Origin: Bacteroidia bacterium
Lineage (GTDB): Bacteria; Bacteroidota; Bacteroidia; Chitinophagales; Saprospiraceae
DNA length: 60,779 bases
Reading direction: 5' to 3'
NCBI GenBank assembly: GCA_030430845.1
Contig: JAUIKE010000031.1
Coordinates: 1 to 60,779 of the forward strand
The notes under the pieces are model-generated. The model worked only from the letters and a program-made list of their open reading frames with translations, made no database searches and was not told where the DNA came from. This document shows, piece by piece, positions 45,227 to 54,490 of this stretch. Within the stretch, counting starts at the first letter, position 1; every line of letters starts with the position of its first letter. The translations under genes were made by a program, and so were the position numbers.

Positions 45227-46678
45227 TTAAAGTATTTCCTCCACGGCCTTTTGCATGCCCTCCTGCTCAATTTTAAGCAAATAATCCGTCAGTTTCTTCT
45301 GGAAACCGGCTATTTGAGACAGGTCCTGTTTCCAGGCATATTCCCATTTCAATACCTTGTCGGCCAGCTCAGAAAGTGCTTCTTTTGAGCCGTCACATTG
45401 GCTCCATAAATTCTGCAAAAAGGAGATGGCCTGCTCGTCGTCTTTTAGTGGAATTTCTTTGCCGTTTTGAGAGCCCTTATAAAAGTTCAGCAGGGCGGCC
45501 ATTGAAAAAACGAGGCAGGAGGGTAGCTCTCCTTTTCGTTTTTCATATTCCAGAATGGATGGCAGCACCCGTGTTTCAAATTTAGAAACCGAGTTAAGGG
45601 AAATACTGATGAGCTGATGTTTGATGAAAGGATTTTTAAACCGGTCCAGAACATCGTTTGCAAATTGTCGCAATTCCTCGTCAGGCAAGTCTAGGGTAGG
45701 AATGATCTCGTTGAAGATCGCCTGATGGACAAATTGGCCCATTACTTCGTGTTCTACAGTTTCCCGGACGGTTTCGATGCCGTACAGGTATCCGACCGGC
45801 ACCATACTGGTATGCGCGCCGTTCAAAATCCGAACCTTGCGTGTTCGGTAAGGCGTCAGGTCATCTGTGAAAATGACGTTCAGCCCAGCTTTGTTCAAAG
45901 GCAGTTCTTTTTGTACGACTTCCGGACCTTCGATCACCCAAAAGTGGAAGGCTTCTCCTTGCGTCATCATATTGTCCTCATAGCCGATCTTTTCCATTTC
46001 TTCCGGCAGCGCATCCCGGCTGATACCAGGCACGATGCGGTCGACGAGGGTATTGCAAAAAATATTGGACTCCTGAATCCAGGATTTGAACGCTTCTTCC
46101 AGCCCCCAGTTGTCAGCATTTTGCAGAATACACTTTCTTAGATTTTCGCCGTTTTTCAGGATAAGCTCTACAGGAATAAAAATGCAGCCTTTTTCGGTAC
46201 TACCGTTAAAATGTTGATAGCGGCGATAGAGCCAAAGTGTAAGTTTGGCAGGAAATTCATTTGGTGGCGTATCCGTTTTATTATCATCCGGAGAAAAACG
46301 AATGCCTGCTTCGGTCGTATTGGAAATAACAAATCGTAGGTCCGGGTTCTCTGCTGATTTTAAATAATCCTCCCAGCGAGGGTAGAGGTGCATAATGCGA
46401 CTGATACTCTTGACCAAATGCGTTTTATCCACAATTTCTCCATTCTGCAAGCCTCGGGTGAGCACATGATAAAGTCCATCTTGTTCCTGCCACTTATGGT
46501 AATTATCTCTTCCAATCGGTGTAACAAGCAGTACACCAAGCTCCGAACCTGTTTTTTCGTTATAAACATCCAGCATCCAGTCTGCGAAGGCTCTGAGAAA
46601 ATTACCCCCGCCGAATTGCATGACTTTTTCCGGAAAAGGAGGTCGTACGTTGGCTGTTGTTCTGTTCAATGGTTTCAT
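45227..46678 (-). CDS. uxaB: Tagaturonate reductase (altronate oxidoreductase)
   Basis: 483 residues of the mannitol-dehydrogenase family, typical UxaB length. It reduces D-tagaturonate to D-altronate with NADH in the cytoplasm. Marks are FGGGNFLRAFADWMLD (nucleotide-binding start), VIEGPEVVQKELPLNKAGLNVIFTDDLTPYRTRKVRILNGAHTSMVPVGYL (active-site segment with the family Lys and His; quoted in parts as LTPYRTRKVRILNGAHT) and the helical C-terminal domain. The position between UxaA and an esterase, in the order expected of the isomerase pathway, supports galacturonate rather than mannitol. Confidence 0.92.
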   Translation of the reverse strand: MKPLNRTTANVRPPFPEKVMQFGGGNFLRAFADWMLDVYNEKTGSELGVLLVTPIGRDNYHKWQEQDGLYHVLTRGLQNGEIVDKTHLVKSISRIMHLYPRWEDYLKSAENPDLRFVISNTTEAGIRFSPDDNKTDTPPNEFPAKLTLWLYRRYQHFNGSTEKGCIFIPVELILKNGENLRKCILQNADNWGLEEAFKSWIQESNIFCNTLVDRIVPGISRDALPEEMEKIGYEDNMMTQGEAFHFWVIEGPEVVQKELPLNKAGLNVIFTDDLTPYRTRKVRILNGAHTSMVPVGYLYGIETVRETVEHEVMGQFVHQAIFNEIIPTLDLPDEELRQFANDVLDRFKNPFIKHQLISISLNSVSKFETRVLPSILEYEKRKGELPSCLVFSMAALLNFYKGSQNGKEIPLKDDEQAISFLQNLWSQCDGSKEALSELADKVLKWEYAWKQDLSQIAGFQKKLTDYLLKIEQEGMQKAVEEIL

Positions 46679-46698
46679 TCAATAGTTGTTTCAGCAAT

Positions 46699-48351
46699 TT
46701 ATAAAGAGATCCCTCTTTTCCAGGGGATGAAGTCGTTTTGATCGAGGCGTTCGGCTTTGGTTAATTTTTGCCCGCTGGCAATATCGATGATCAGGTCCAG
46801 TAGCTCGGCCCCCTTAGTTTCGATGGTATCTTCTCCACTTACAATAGTACCTGCATCCAGGTCGATGATGTCACTCATGCGCTCAGTCAGCATCGTATTA
46901 CTGGAAAACTTGATCGTCGGGCTGACCGGGTTGCCGGTGGGCGTACCCAGGCCGGTGGTGAAGACGATCATATTAGCGCCGGAGCCGGCCAGGCCGGTGG
47001 TACTTTCGACATCGTTACCGGGTGTGCAGAGCAAGTTGAGACCCGGCTGTGTAGCCTGTTCGGTATAATCCAATACGGCTGTTACCGGAGAAGTACCGCC
47101 TTTTTTAGCAGCTCCGGCGGATTTCATCGCATCGGTGATCAAACCGTCCTTGATGTTACCGGGCGAGGGGTTCATATCAAAACCGGAGCCGGCTTCTTCG
47201 GCTCGTTGGCTGTAGCTACTCATCAACCCGGCAAACTTTTCGGCCATTTCTGGGGTGGAACAGCGGTTGATCAATTCCTGCTCGACGCCATTGAGCTCCG
47301 GAAATTCCGAGAGGATGGTTGTTCCACCTAAAGCTACGATCAAATCGGAAGTATGCCCCAGAGCCGGGTTAGCTGTAATCCCGGAAAAACCATCCGAGCC
47401 CCCGCATTCGAGCCCAAGCACGATCTTGCTCAGCGGCGCCGGCCGGCGTTCGTTTTGATTGGCTTCCATCAGGCCTATGAAAGTCTTTTTGATGGCTTCT
47501 TCAATAAAAGCCTTTTCCGAACGGCTCTGTTGTTGCTCTAGTATGATCACAGGTTTGTCCAGTTCCTCATTGATGTCTTTGATAGCCTGATCCAGTATCT
47601 TAAATTGTGCATTCTGGCAGCCGAGGCTGAGTACTGTTGCACCGGCTACATTTGGATTGGCGATGTATCCGGCTAGTAGTCTGCACAGGGCCTCGGAATC
47701 CTGACGGATGCCGCCGCAGCCCCCCTGGTGTGTCAGGAACTTCAGTCCATCTACATTGGGAAAAAGGCGATTTTTTTGAGCCTTTTCGGGGGTGGTTTGA
47801 ATATCTGCTTCCAGGATGGCGTTGGAAGAAGCGCCGTTTTTATACAACTCGACCAGGGGCGTCATATCCATGCCATGTTTCTTGGGTGTACCATATCCCA
47901 GTTTTTCTACCATAGCCTCTTCAATGACCTTGATATTGCGGTTTTCGCAAAAAACCAGTGGAAATACGATCCAGTAGTTTCTAGTGCCTACCTTACCGTC
48001 TTTGCGATGATAACCCAGGAAACTTCGGTTTTGGTAAGCACTCACATCCGGGGCATTCCAGTGTGCTTTGCTGGTTTGGGCCGTAGAATATTTCTCAGCG
48101 GCATGTTTGACATTTTCGACAGAGATCCGGCTACCTTGAGGGATGGTCTGTGTAGCTTTTCCGATACGGACACCATACATGATCACGTCATCACCGGGCT
48201 GTAGGTCCAGGGCCGAAAATTTATGTTTGACGGGAATATCTTCCTTTAATAAATAGGAGACATCGTCCAGTGACACCGTCTGCCCGGCTTCAAAGTCCTG
48301 CAAGGCGACGATGATATTATCTTTTGGGTGAACTTTCAAAATACGATTCAT
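46699..48351 (-). CDS. uxaA: Altronate dehydratase
   Basis: 550 residues, the full-length form. Residues 1-90 are the SAF domain (LKVHPKDNIIVALQDFEAG), followed by the catalytic domain with FLGYHRKDGKVGTRNYW, THQGGCGGIRQDSEALCRL, LECGGSDGFSGITANPALG and VFTTGLGTPTGNPVSPTIK. It dehydrates D-altronate to 2-keto-3-deoxygluconate using iron. It sits 20 bases upstream of uxaB and 9 bases after the TRAP permease. Confidence 0.94.
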   Translation of the reverse strand: MNRILKVHPKDNIIVALQDFEAGQTVSLDDVSYLLKEDIPVKHKFSALDLQPGDDVIMYGVRIGKATQTIPQGSRISVENVKHAAEKYSTAQTSKAHWNAPDVSAYQNRSFLGYHRKDGKVGTRNYWIVFPLVFCENRNIKVIEEAMVEKLGYGTPKKHGMDMTPLVELYKNGASSNAILEADIQTTPEKAQKNRLFPNVDGLKFLTHQGGCGGIRQDSEALCRLLAGYIANPNVAGATVLSLGCQNAQFKILDQAIKDINEELDKPVIILEQQQSRSEKAFIEEAIKKTFIGLMEANQNERRPAPLSKIVLGLECGGSDGFSGITANPALGHTSDLIVALGGTTILSEFPELNGVEQELINRCSTPEMAEKFAGLMSSYSQRAEEAGSGFDMNPSPGNIKDGLITDAMKSAGAAKKGGTSPVTAVLDYTEQATQPGLNLLCTPGNDVESTTGLAGSGANMIVFTTGLGTPTGNPVSPTIKFSSNTMLTERMSDIIDLDAGTIVSGEDTIETKGAELLDLIIDIASGQKLTKAERLDQNDFIPWKRGISL

Positions 48352-48360
48352 AGCATTAGA

Positions 48361-49647
48361 TTAAAATCCGAATAATCGGGGCAACCACAGGCTGAGTCCG
48401 GGAATATAAGTGACCAGCAAGAGCGCTACGACCATGGCGATAAATAATGGTAAAAGCGGACGGATTACTTTTTGTATGGTGGTACCGGCTATGCCGACAC
48501 CTACGAACAGCACTGACCCGACCGGAGGCGTACAAAGGCCGATACAGAGGTTCAGGATCATCACTATACCAAAGTGAGTGGGATCCATACCCATTTCGGT
48601 TACGATCGGTAGAAATATGGGGGTAAAAATCAGCACCGCAGGCGTCATGTCCATGAATATGCCCACAAAAAGCAGGATCAGGTTGATGATCAGGAGGATC
48701 ACATATTTATTATCACTCACAGAGAGCAAAAGCTCGGTAATATTTTGAGGTATATTCTCATAAGCCATGATCCAGGACATGCTCATTGAGGTGCCGATCA
48801 ACAGCATAACGATGGCCGTAGTGCCGACTGAACTTAGGAAAATATTCGGCAGCTCTTTGAGTGACACCTCTTTATAGAAATACATTAACACCAGGCAGTA
48901 GAGTACCGCCACAGCAGATGCTTCGGTAGCAGTAAAGATTCCTACTACAATCCCTCCGATCACTACAATAAGCAAGAACAAGCTGGGTAAGGCATCCACA
49001 AAAGTGTTCAGGATAGTTCTGAAATTGCTTCTTTCACCTGCAGGAAATTTTTTATAAACAGACCACACTCCGGCGACGATCATCAGGAACAAACCCGTCA
49101 ATATCCCCGGCAGGTATCCGGCCAGAAACAGGGCCGCAATGGAAACGCCTCCGCTGGCAAGGGAATAGACGATCAGAATGTTACTGGGCGGAATGGTCAA
49201 CCCGGTAGTAGAAGAGGTGACATTCACAGCCGCGGCGAACTCTTTGGAATAGCCTTCCTCTTCCATTTGTTTACCTACGGTGGTACCGAGGGCAGAGGCG
49301 GCGGCCACGGAAGAGCCGGAGATGGCTCCAAAAAGCATGGCGGCGAAGATGTTAACGTGCGCCAGGCCTCCCGGCAGGGCCCCGACCAGGGCCTTGGCAA
49401 AGGCTATTAAGCGTCGGGCGATACCGCCATGATTCATGATCTGCCCGGCCAGCACAAAGAAAGGAATGGCCAGCAAGGCAAAACTATCCAGGCCGGTTGC
49501 CATTCTTTGGGCTACGGTAGTAAAAGCAGGGATGGTAGGAATACTGACCAGCATCGTGAAAATACTGCTCAGACCAATGCTCCAGGCAATGGGTACGCCT
49601 ATGCCCAGAAGAATTACGAAGGTTAAAACGAGTATGAGGACTTCCAT
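48361..49647 (-). CDS. TRAP transporter large permease (DctM)
   Basis: 428 residues with about 12 hydrophobic segments. Family marks are LLAIPFFVLAGQIMNHGGIARRL, ISGSSVAAASALGTTVGKQM and TTGLTIPPSNILIVYS. This subunit carries the substrate-translocating channel, driven by sodium or protons. It lies between DctQ and uxaA, which makes galacturonate (or an oligomer of it) the likely cargo. TRAP importers are uncommon in Bacteroidota sugar loci. Confidence 0.93.
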   Translation of the reverse strand: MEVLILVLTFVILLGIGVPIAWSIGLSSIFTMLVSIPTIPAFTTVAQRMATGLDSFALLAIPFFVLAGQIMNHGGIARRLIAFAKALVGALPGGLAHVNIFAAMLFGAISGSSVAAASALGTTVGKQMEEEGYSKEFAAAVNVTSSTTGLTIPPSNILIVYSLASGGVSIAALFLAGYLPGILTGLFLMIVAGVWSVYKKFPAGERSNFRTILNTFVDALPSLFLLIVVIGGIVVGIFTATEASAVAVLYCLVLMYFYKEVSLKELPNIFLSSVGTTAIVMLLIGTSMSMSWIMAYENIPQNITELLLSVSDNKYVILLIINLILLFVGIFMDMTPAVLIFTPIFLPIVTEMGMDPTHFGIVMILNLCIGLCTPPVGSVLFVGVGIAGTTIQKVIRPLLPLFIAMVVALLLVTYIPGLSLWLPRLFGF

Positions 49648-49677
49648 TAGAATTTGTTTTTAATGATATTCAAAGCC

Positions 49678-50154
49678 TTATTCTGCAACGATTTCACTCT
49701 CCTCCGGGGAGCTCAGTTCCAGCACTTTATAATAAATGACCAATATTCCACTGATGGGAACAACGGCATAAATAAGGGCCATGGGTAAGCGCAGCGCGGG
49801 CGACAACTGTCCCAGCGTTTGGGTAATGTAAATCAGGCGGAATCCGCCGATGACCATGACGCACAGGGCAAACAGAATGACCATTACGTTGATAAAAAGG
49901 GTCAGCCTGCGTTGGCCGTCCGGCTTAAGTTTGGGTTTCAGCAGTTCGATGGCCAGGTGCATTTTTTGGCCGGAGGCGTAGGCGGCTCCGAGGATTCCGA
50001 TCCAGATTAGCAGGAATCGGGCCAGTTCTTCTGACCAGCTGGCCTGGCTACCCATGATGTAGCGAGTAAGGACGCCCCAAAGAACATCCAGTGTCATAAT
50101 GGCCATTAAGGCTGCCAGGAAGTTTCCGAGTATCTTATCTATTTTCTTTTTCAC
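49678..50154 (-). CDS. TRAP transporter small permease (DctQ)
   Basis: 158 residues with four hydrophobic segments. The DctQ mark TRYIMGSQASWSEELARFLLIW is present. It bridges DctM and the binding protein. Its start overlaps the DctP stop by four bases. Confidence 0.9.
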   Translation of the reverse strand: MKKKIDKILGNFLAALMAIMTLDVLWGVLTRYIMGSQASWSEELARFLLIWIGILGAAYASGQKMHLAIELLKPKLKPDGQRRLTLFINVMVILFALCVMVIGGFRLIYITQTLGQLSPALRLPMALIYAVVPISGILVIYYKVLELSSPEESEIVAE

Positions 50155-51134
50155 TGTACAGCTTGGATTTGTTGGATGAGTTGATACATTTCTGGTTTGT
50201 CTTTATAGTCTTCAAAGAGAATTCTGGTTTTTTCAGCAAAAGGCGTTTTATCTGGGCGAATGATTTCCACACCGGCCGCCTGCACCGCATCGAGTGCTTC
50301 TTGCTCTGCTTCCTGCCAGAGTATTCTTTGGTAGTCTGTTGCTTCTGCAGCAGCCTCTTCTAACCACTGCTTTTCCTGCTCATTGAGGTTGTTCCAGGCG
50401 ACGGTACTGATGACCAGGATATCGGGAACAGAAGTATGCTCATTAAGTGTGTAGTATTTACAAACTTCATAATGGCGGGACAGATAAAAACTAGGGGGGT
50501 TATTTTCGGCTCCATCTACAACGCCTTGCTGCAGGGCAGTGTACAGTTCTCCCCAGGAAATGGGTGTTGGAGCGCCGTCCAATGCGCGAACGAGGTTGAT
50601 AGCAGTAACACTTTCCTGCACGCGGATTTTCATGCCCTCCAGGTCCTCCGGTGTTCTGACTGGTTTCTTGGTATAAAAAGAACGCTGGCCGGCATCGAAA
50701 TAAGTCAGTCCTCTGAGCCAATACTTTTCGCTTTGTTCTAATAATCCTTTGCCAATTGGACCATCCTGTACTTCATAGGCATGTTCGCGACTTCGAAAGA
50801 TATAAGGAAGACTAAAAATCTGGATCTTCGGTTCAAAGTTTTCCATGACTGCGGCAGACACCTTGGTCATGGCCAGGCTACCGATCTGGAGCAGCTCCAG
50901 GCATTGCCGTTCTGTGCCCAGTTGCTGACTGGGGTAGATCTCGATGGTTAGTTGGCCATTCGATTTTTCGGCTACTTTTTCTGCCATATACTCCATGCCC
51001 TTATGAACCGGGTGGGTAACATCCAGGCTGTGGGCCAGTTTGAGCGACTTGGTATTGCTCAGCTCGGTACAGGCAGAGAACATACTGCCTCCCCAGATGA
51101 ACAAGATCAGATACAAGAGATTTTTATATTTCAT
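50151..51134 (-). CDS. TRAP transporter solute-binding lipoprotein (DctP)
   Basis: About 327 residues from the Met at 51134; the frame stays open to 51188 but that start falls inside a hairpin and lacks a leader. The lipobox GSMFSACTE makes it a lipoprotein, which suits Bacteroidota. The DctP family shows in AHSLDVTHPVHKGMEYMAEKVAEKSNGQL (quoted in part), FDAGQRSFYTKKPVRTPEDLEGMKIRVQES with the Arg that binds carboxylates, and PTPISWGELYTALQQGVVDGAENNP. The carboxylate-binding Arg fits a uronic acid ligand such as galacturonate. Confidence 0.93.
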   Translation of the reverse strand: MKYKNLLYLILFIWGGSMFSACTELSNTKSLKLAHSLDVTHPVHKGMEYMAEKVAEKSNGQLTIEIYPSQQLGTERQCLELLQIGSLAMTKVSAAVMENFEPKIQIFSLPYIFRSREHAYEVQDGPIGKGLLEQSEKYWLRGLTYFDAGQRSFYTKKPVRTPEDLEGMKIRVQESVTAINLVRALDGAPTPISWGELYTALQQGVVDGAENNPPSFYLSRHYEVCKYYTLNEHTSVPDILVISTVAWNNLNEQEKQWLEEAAAEATDYQRILWQEAEQEALDAVQAAGVEIIRPDKTPFAEKTRILFEDYKDKPEMYQLIQQIQAVQ

Positions 51135-51149
51135 GCTATAAATTGTTTC

Positions 51150-51202
51150 TTTAAACATAAGTTTTGAGGGCGCCACAGGCGCCCTCAAAACTTATGTTTA
51201 AA
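51150..51202. terminator. Hairpin with a 25-bp perfect stem between kdgA and TRAP genes
   Basis: A 25-bp perfect stem with loop ACA. Arms run TTTAAACATAAGTTTTGAGGGCGCC (stem top GGGCGCC). Both flanking genes read leftward, so it would stop or weaken transcription from kdgA into the TRAP-uxaAB genes, or shape the mRNA end. Confidence 0.75.
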
Positions 51203-51233
51203 TTAATCTAGGTGCTTGGTCAAATAAAAAGTA

Positions 51234-51908
51234 TTAACCGGTGCTTTTAAGATCTTTTATTATTTTTAATGCATTCGCTACATTTTCTTTCAGCTCTTCG
51301 TATGCTTCATTTTGAATGATTGCTTTGGAAATTAACTTGGAGCCCATTCCTACACAGGTTACGCCTGCATCAAACCAGCCTTTCAGGTTTTCGAGCGTAG
51401 GGGATACCCCTCCGGTGGGCATAACACTCGTCCAGGGCTGAGGGCCTTTTATGGCTTTTACGAAGCCGGGGCCGTAAGTGCCTCCGGGAAACAGCTTGAC
51501 GATTTCACAGCCGAGTTCTTCGGCCCGGCATATTTCAGTTAAGCTCCCACAGCCTGGCGACCACAGGACTTTTTTCCGGTTACATACCACGGCGATGTCT
51601 TCCCTGAGTACGGGTGTAACAACAAAATTGGCCCCGATCTGCATATAAAGCGAGGCAGCGCCGGCATCCGTCACGGAACCTACGCCCATGATCATCTCCG
51701 GTAATTCCTTTTCGCAGTACTTGTTTAGTTCGCGAAAAACTTCATGGGCATAATCCCCTCTGTTGGTAAATTCCAGTAGCCTGGCTCCTCCATCGTAGCA
51801 GGCTTTTAATATTTTTTTCCCCAATTCGATATCTGCATGGTAAAAAAGCGGTACCATACCTTGTTCTGCCATCTTTTGGGCAACTTGTATTCTTGTGAAT
51901 CTGGCCAT
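51234..51908 (-). CDS. kdgA: KDPG/KHG aldolase
   Basis: 224 residues, class I aldolase of the KDPG/KHG family. It splits 2-keto-3-deoxy-6-phosphogluconate into pyruvate and glyceraldehyde 3-phosphate. The Schiff-base Lys is in CEIVKLFPGG, the catalytic Glu in ARLLEFTNRG, and the phosphate site in MPTGGVSPTLENLKGWF. It is the last enzyme of the galacturonate route here. Confidence 0.94.
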   Translation of the reverse strand: MARFTRIQVAQKMAEQGMVPLFYHADIELGKKILKACYDGGARLLEFTNRGDYAHEVFRELNKYCEKELPEMIMGVGSVTDAGAASLYMQIGANFVVTPVLREDIAVVCNRKKVLWSPGCGSLTEICRAEELGCEIVKLFPGGTYGPGFVKAIKGPQPWTSVMPTGGVSPTLENLKGWFDAGVTCVGMGSKLISKAIIQNEAYEELKENVANALKIIKDLKSTG

Positions 51909-51921
51909 AAAAAATTATTTA

Positions 51922-51951
51922 GAAGGTAGCCGCCCGCGGGCGGCTACCTTC
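51922..51951. terminator. Perfect 30-base palindrome between kdgK and kdgA
   Basis: GAAGGTAGCCGCCCG and its exact complement, no loop bases beyond the centre. It fills most of the 46-base gap between two same-direction genes, so it may adjust the ratio of the two transcripts instead of ending transcription fully. Confidence 0.65.
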
Positions 51952-51954
51952 GGT

Positions 51955-52992
51955 TTATCTACTTACTCTTCCACTGGCGTCGCCGCCCATTAAAGTTTCT
52001 ACTTCTTCTACAGTCGACAGGTTGGCATCACCATAAATAGTGTGTTTCAGGCAGCTGGCTGCCACGGCAAAGTTAAGTGCCTTCTGATCGTCATCCGGAT
52101 AGGTCAGCAGTCCGTATATCAGTCCAGCCATAAAGCTATCTCCACCTCCTACACGATCAACGATGTGGGTGATCTGGTAAGTGGGCGCCTCAAACAGGGT
52201 TTTGCCATCATACAATACACCTGTCCAGCTATTGTGAGAGGCGCTGATGGATCCACGAAGGGTAGTAATGACTTTCTTAGCTCTTGGGAATCGCTCCATC
52301 AATTGTTTGAGAACGGATAAATAGGCTGTTCCTTCCACAGAGTCCCCCTGCGTTACATCTACATTTTCGGGATGCAAGCCGAAGTGTTTTTCAGCATCTT
52401 CTTCATTGCCCAGGATGATGTCGCAGCCTTCTACCAGATCCGGCATGATCTCTCCGGGTTCTTTGCCATATTTCCAGAGTTTCTTGCGGTAGTTCAGGTC
52501 CGTAGACACGGTAATGCCCATTTTGTTGGCTACCTGGATGGCTTCATAGCAGGCATCGGCCGCTCCTTGGGAAAGAGCAGGAGTTATGCCCGTCCAGTGG
52601 AACCATTGAGCATCCTTGAAGACCTCTTTCCAGTTGATCATACCGGCCTGGATCGTAGAAATGGAGGAATGAGCACGGTCATATACGACCTTGCTACCGC
52701 GGCTGACGGCTCCTATTTCGAGAAAATAGATCCCCAGGCGCTCGCCGCCACGGACGATGTGTTGAGTGCCGACTCCGCGTTTGCGCATTTCCATTAGGGC
52801 ACATTCGCCTATATCATTTTTTGGTAATCGGCTTACAAATTCTACGGGTAGTCCGTAGTTTGCCAGGGATACGGCAACATTGCTTTCGCCTCCGCCATAA
52901 ATAGCATCAAAGGAAGCTGCCTGGGAAAAGCGCAGGTTTCCAGGAGGGGTCAGTCGCAACATGATCTCGCCAAATGTGACAATTTTTTTCAT
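51955..52992 (-). CDS. kdgK: 2-keto-3-deoxygluconate kinase (PfkB family)
   Basis: 345 residues. PfkB-type sugar kinase with the GGGESNVAVSLANYGL start motif and the C-terminal DRVGGGDSFMAGLIYGLL motif that holds the catalytic Asp. It phosphorylates KDG to KDPG, between altronate dehydratase and the aldolase. The setting with kdgA and uxaABC decides the substrate; the length is slightly above that of the E. coli enzyme. Confidence 0.92.
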   Translation of the reverse strand: MKKIVTFGEIMLRLTPPGNLRFSQAASFDAIYGGGESNVAVSLANYGLPVEFVSRLPKNDIGECALMEMRKRGVGTQHIVRGGERLGIYFLEIGAVSRGSKVVYDRAHSSISTIQAGMINWKEVFKDAQWFHWTGITPALSQGAADACYEAIQVANKMGITVSTDLNYRKKLWKYGKEPGEIMPDLVEGCDIILGNEEDAEKHFGLHPENVDVTQGDSVEGTAYLSVLKQLMERFPRAKKVITTLRGSISASHNSWTGVLYDGKTLFEAPTYQITHIVDRVGGGDSFMAGLIYGLLTYPDDDQKALNFAVAASCLKHTIYGDANLSTVEEVETLMGGDASGRVSR

Positions 52993-53005
52993 TTTATTCT
53001 TTTTT

Positions 53006-53041
53006 TAGGTAGTTGGTTGCCGAAGGGCGACTAACTACCTA
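53006..53041. terminator. Hairpin between uxaC and kdgK
   Basis: TAGGTAGTTGGTTGCC pairs with GGGCGACTAACTACCTA around a short loop, with two G-T-type mismatches, flanked by a T run. The flanking genes run the same way. Confidence 0.6.
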
Positions 53042-53059
53042 TTGTTATTTTTTTATTTA

Positions 53060-54478
53060 TTAAAAGTTGAAGTAGTTTTTCGCATTGAAATAACAGATAT
53101 CATTCACGATACCGCCCAGCCATTTTTCATCATAAGGCAACTCTCCGTTATGGACGTCTTTGCCGATCATGTTGCAAAGCAATCGGCGGAAATACTCATG
53201 ACGAGGAAAAGACAGAAAGCTGCGACTATCCGTGAGCATACCAATAAAGCAACTCAGCAGTCCCATGTTAGACAGGGCATTCATCTGTTTTTCCATTCCA
53301 TCCTTCTGGTCGAGGAACCACCAGGCTGAACCGAACTGCATTTTGCCTCGTACGCTACCGTCGTTAAAATTACCGATCATGGTAGCCATCACTTCATTAT
53401 CGCGAGGATTGAGATTGTATAAGACGGTTTTGGGTAGTTTGTCAACGGTATCCAGACCATTCAGGAAGGCGGCCAGGTCTTCGGCCTGGGCATAATCTCC
53501 GATACTGTCGAAGCCGGTGTCGGGGCCAAGCTTCTGCAACATTCTCTGGCTGTTATTTCTCAGGGCGCCGAGGTGTAATTGCATGATCCAGCCCTTATCG
53601 GCATACATTTTTCCGAGTTCGTACATTAAGCCCGACATGAATGTTTGAACCTCCGCTTCTGAAAGCGCTTGGCCAATTCTTTTTTTATCAAAAATGGCTG
53701 ATAGTTGTTGTTCCGTGAATGGTACTGAGAATACTTTATTCAGGCCGTGATCGGATACCCGGCAGCCTTGTGAATCGAAGAAATTGATCCTGTTTTGAAG
53801 CGCCGCTAGCAAGTCCTGATAATTATTAATGTCGATACCGGCCGCCTGGCTGAGTTTGTCAATGTAGGCATTGTACGTGTCGGTATTGATCAGGATGGCT
53901 TTGTCGGGCCGGAAGGCCGGGTACATTTTGATGTTAGGATCTGTTGCCCGGTGTGCCTGATGATGCTCGAGTGAATCGATGGGGTCGTCTGTTGAGCAGA
54001 CGGTGTCCACATTCATTTTTGCCAATAAGCCCTGGGTACTGTATCCCTCCGAAGCCAGTTGAGCATTACATTGCTCGTAGATCCTTTCCGCAGTTTGTGG
54101 GTTCAACAGATCAACAATGCCAAAGTAACGCTTCAGCTCGAGGTGCGTCCAGTGAAATAAAGGATTCCGGATGGTGAAGGGAACGGTCTCTGCCCATTTA
54201 AGGAACTTTTCTTTATCGGTGGCATCGCCTGTGATGTATCGTTCGTCGACGCCCATGGTACGCATGGCCCTCCACTTATAATGATCGCCGTACAACCATA
54301 CCTGGGTGATGTTATCAAAAACCTTGTTCTGAGCAATCTCATCAGGCGGTAAATGATTGTGATAATCTATGATTGGCTGATTTTTGGCGTAGTCGTGGTA
54401 TAATACCTGAGCCATCCGATTATCCAGGAGAAAATCCTCATCGAGAAATGGTTTGGTATCTTGAATATTCAGTTGCAT
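53060..54478 (-). CDS. uxaC: Uronate isomerase
   Basis: 472 residues, the normal UxaC length. It converts D-galacturonate to D-tagaturonate (and glucuronate to fructuronate). Amidohydrolase-like barrel marks: PIIDYHNHLPPDEIAQNK with the metal His pair, FHWTHLELKRYFGI, DTVCSTDDPIDSLEHHQA and WIMQLHLGALRNNSQRM. It lies 12 bases after the acetylesterase gene, starting the catabolic part of the operon. Confidence 0.96.
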   Translation of the reverse strand: MQLNIQDTKPFLDEDFLLDNRMAQVLYHDYAKNQPIIDYHNHLPPDEIAQNKVFDNITQVWLYGDHYKWRAMRTMGVDERYITGDATDKEKFLKWAETVPFTIRNPLFHWTHLELKRYFGIVDLLNPQTAERIYEQCNAQLASEGYSTQGLLAKMNVDTVCSTDDPIDSLEHHQAHRATDPNIKMYPAFRPDKAILINTDTYNAYIDKLSQAAGIDINNYQDLLAALQNRINFFDSQGCRVSDHGLNKVFSVPFTEQQLSAIFDKKRIGQALSEAEVQTFMSGLMYELGKMYADKGWIMQLHLGALRNNSQRMLQKLGPDTGFDSIGDYAQAEDLAAFLNGLDTVDKLPKTVLYNLNPRDNEVMATMIGNFNDGSVRGKMQFGSAWWFLDQKDGMEKQMNALSNMGLLSCFIGMLTDSRSFLSFPRHEYFRRLLCNMIGKDVHNGELPYDEKWLGGIVNDICYFNAKNYFNF

Positions 54479-54490
54479 GATATAGGTTTA

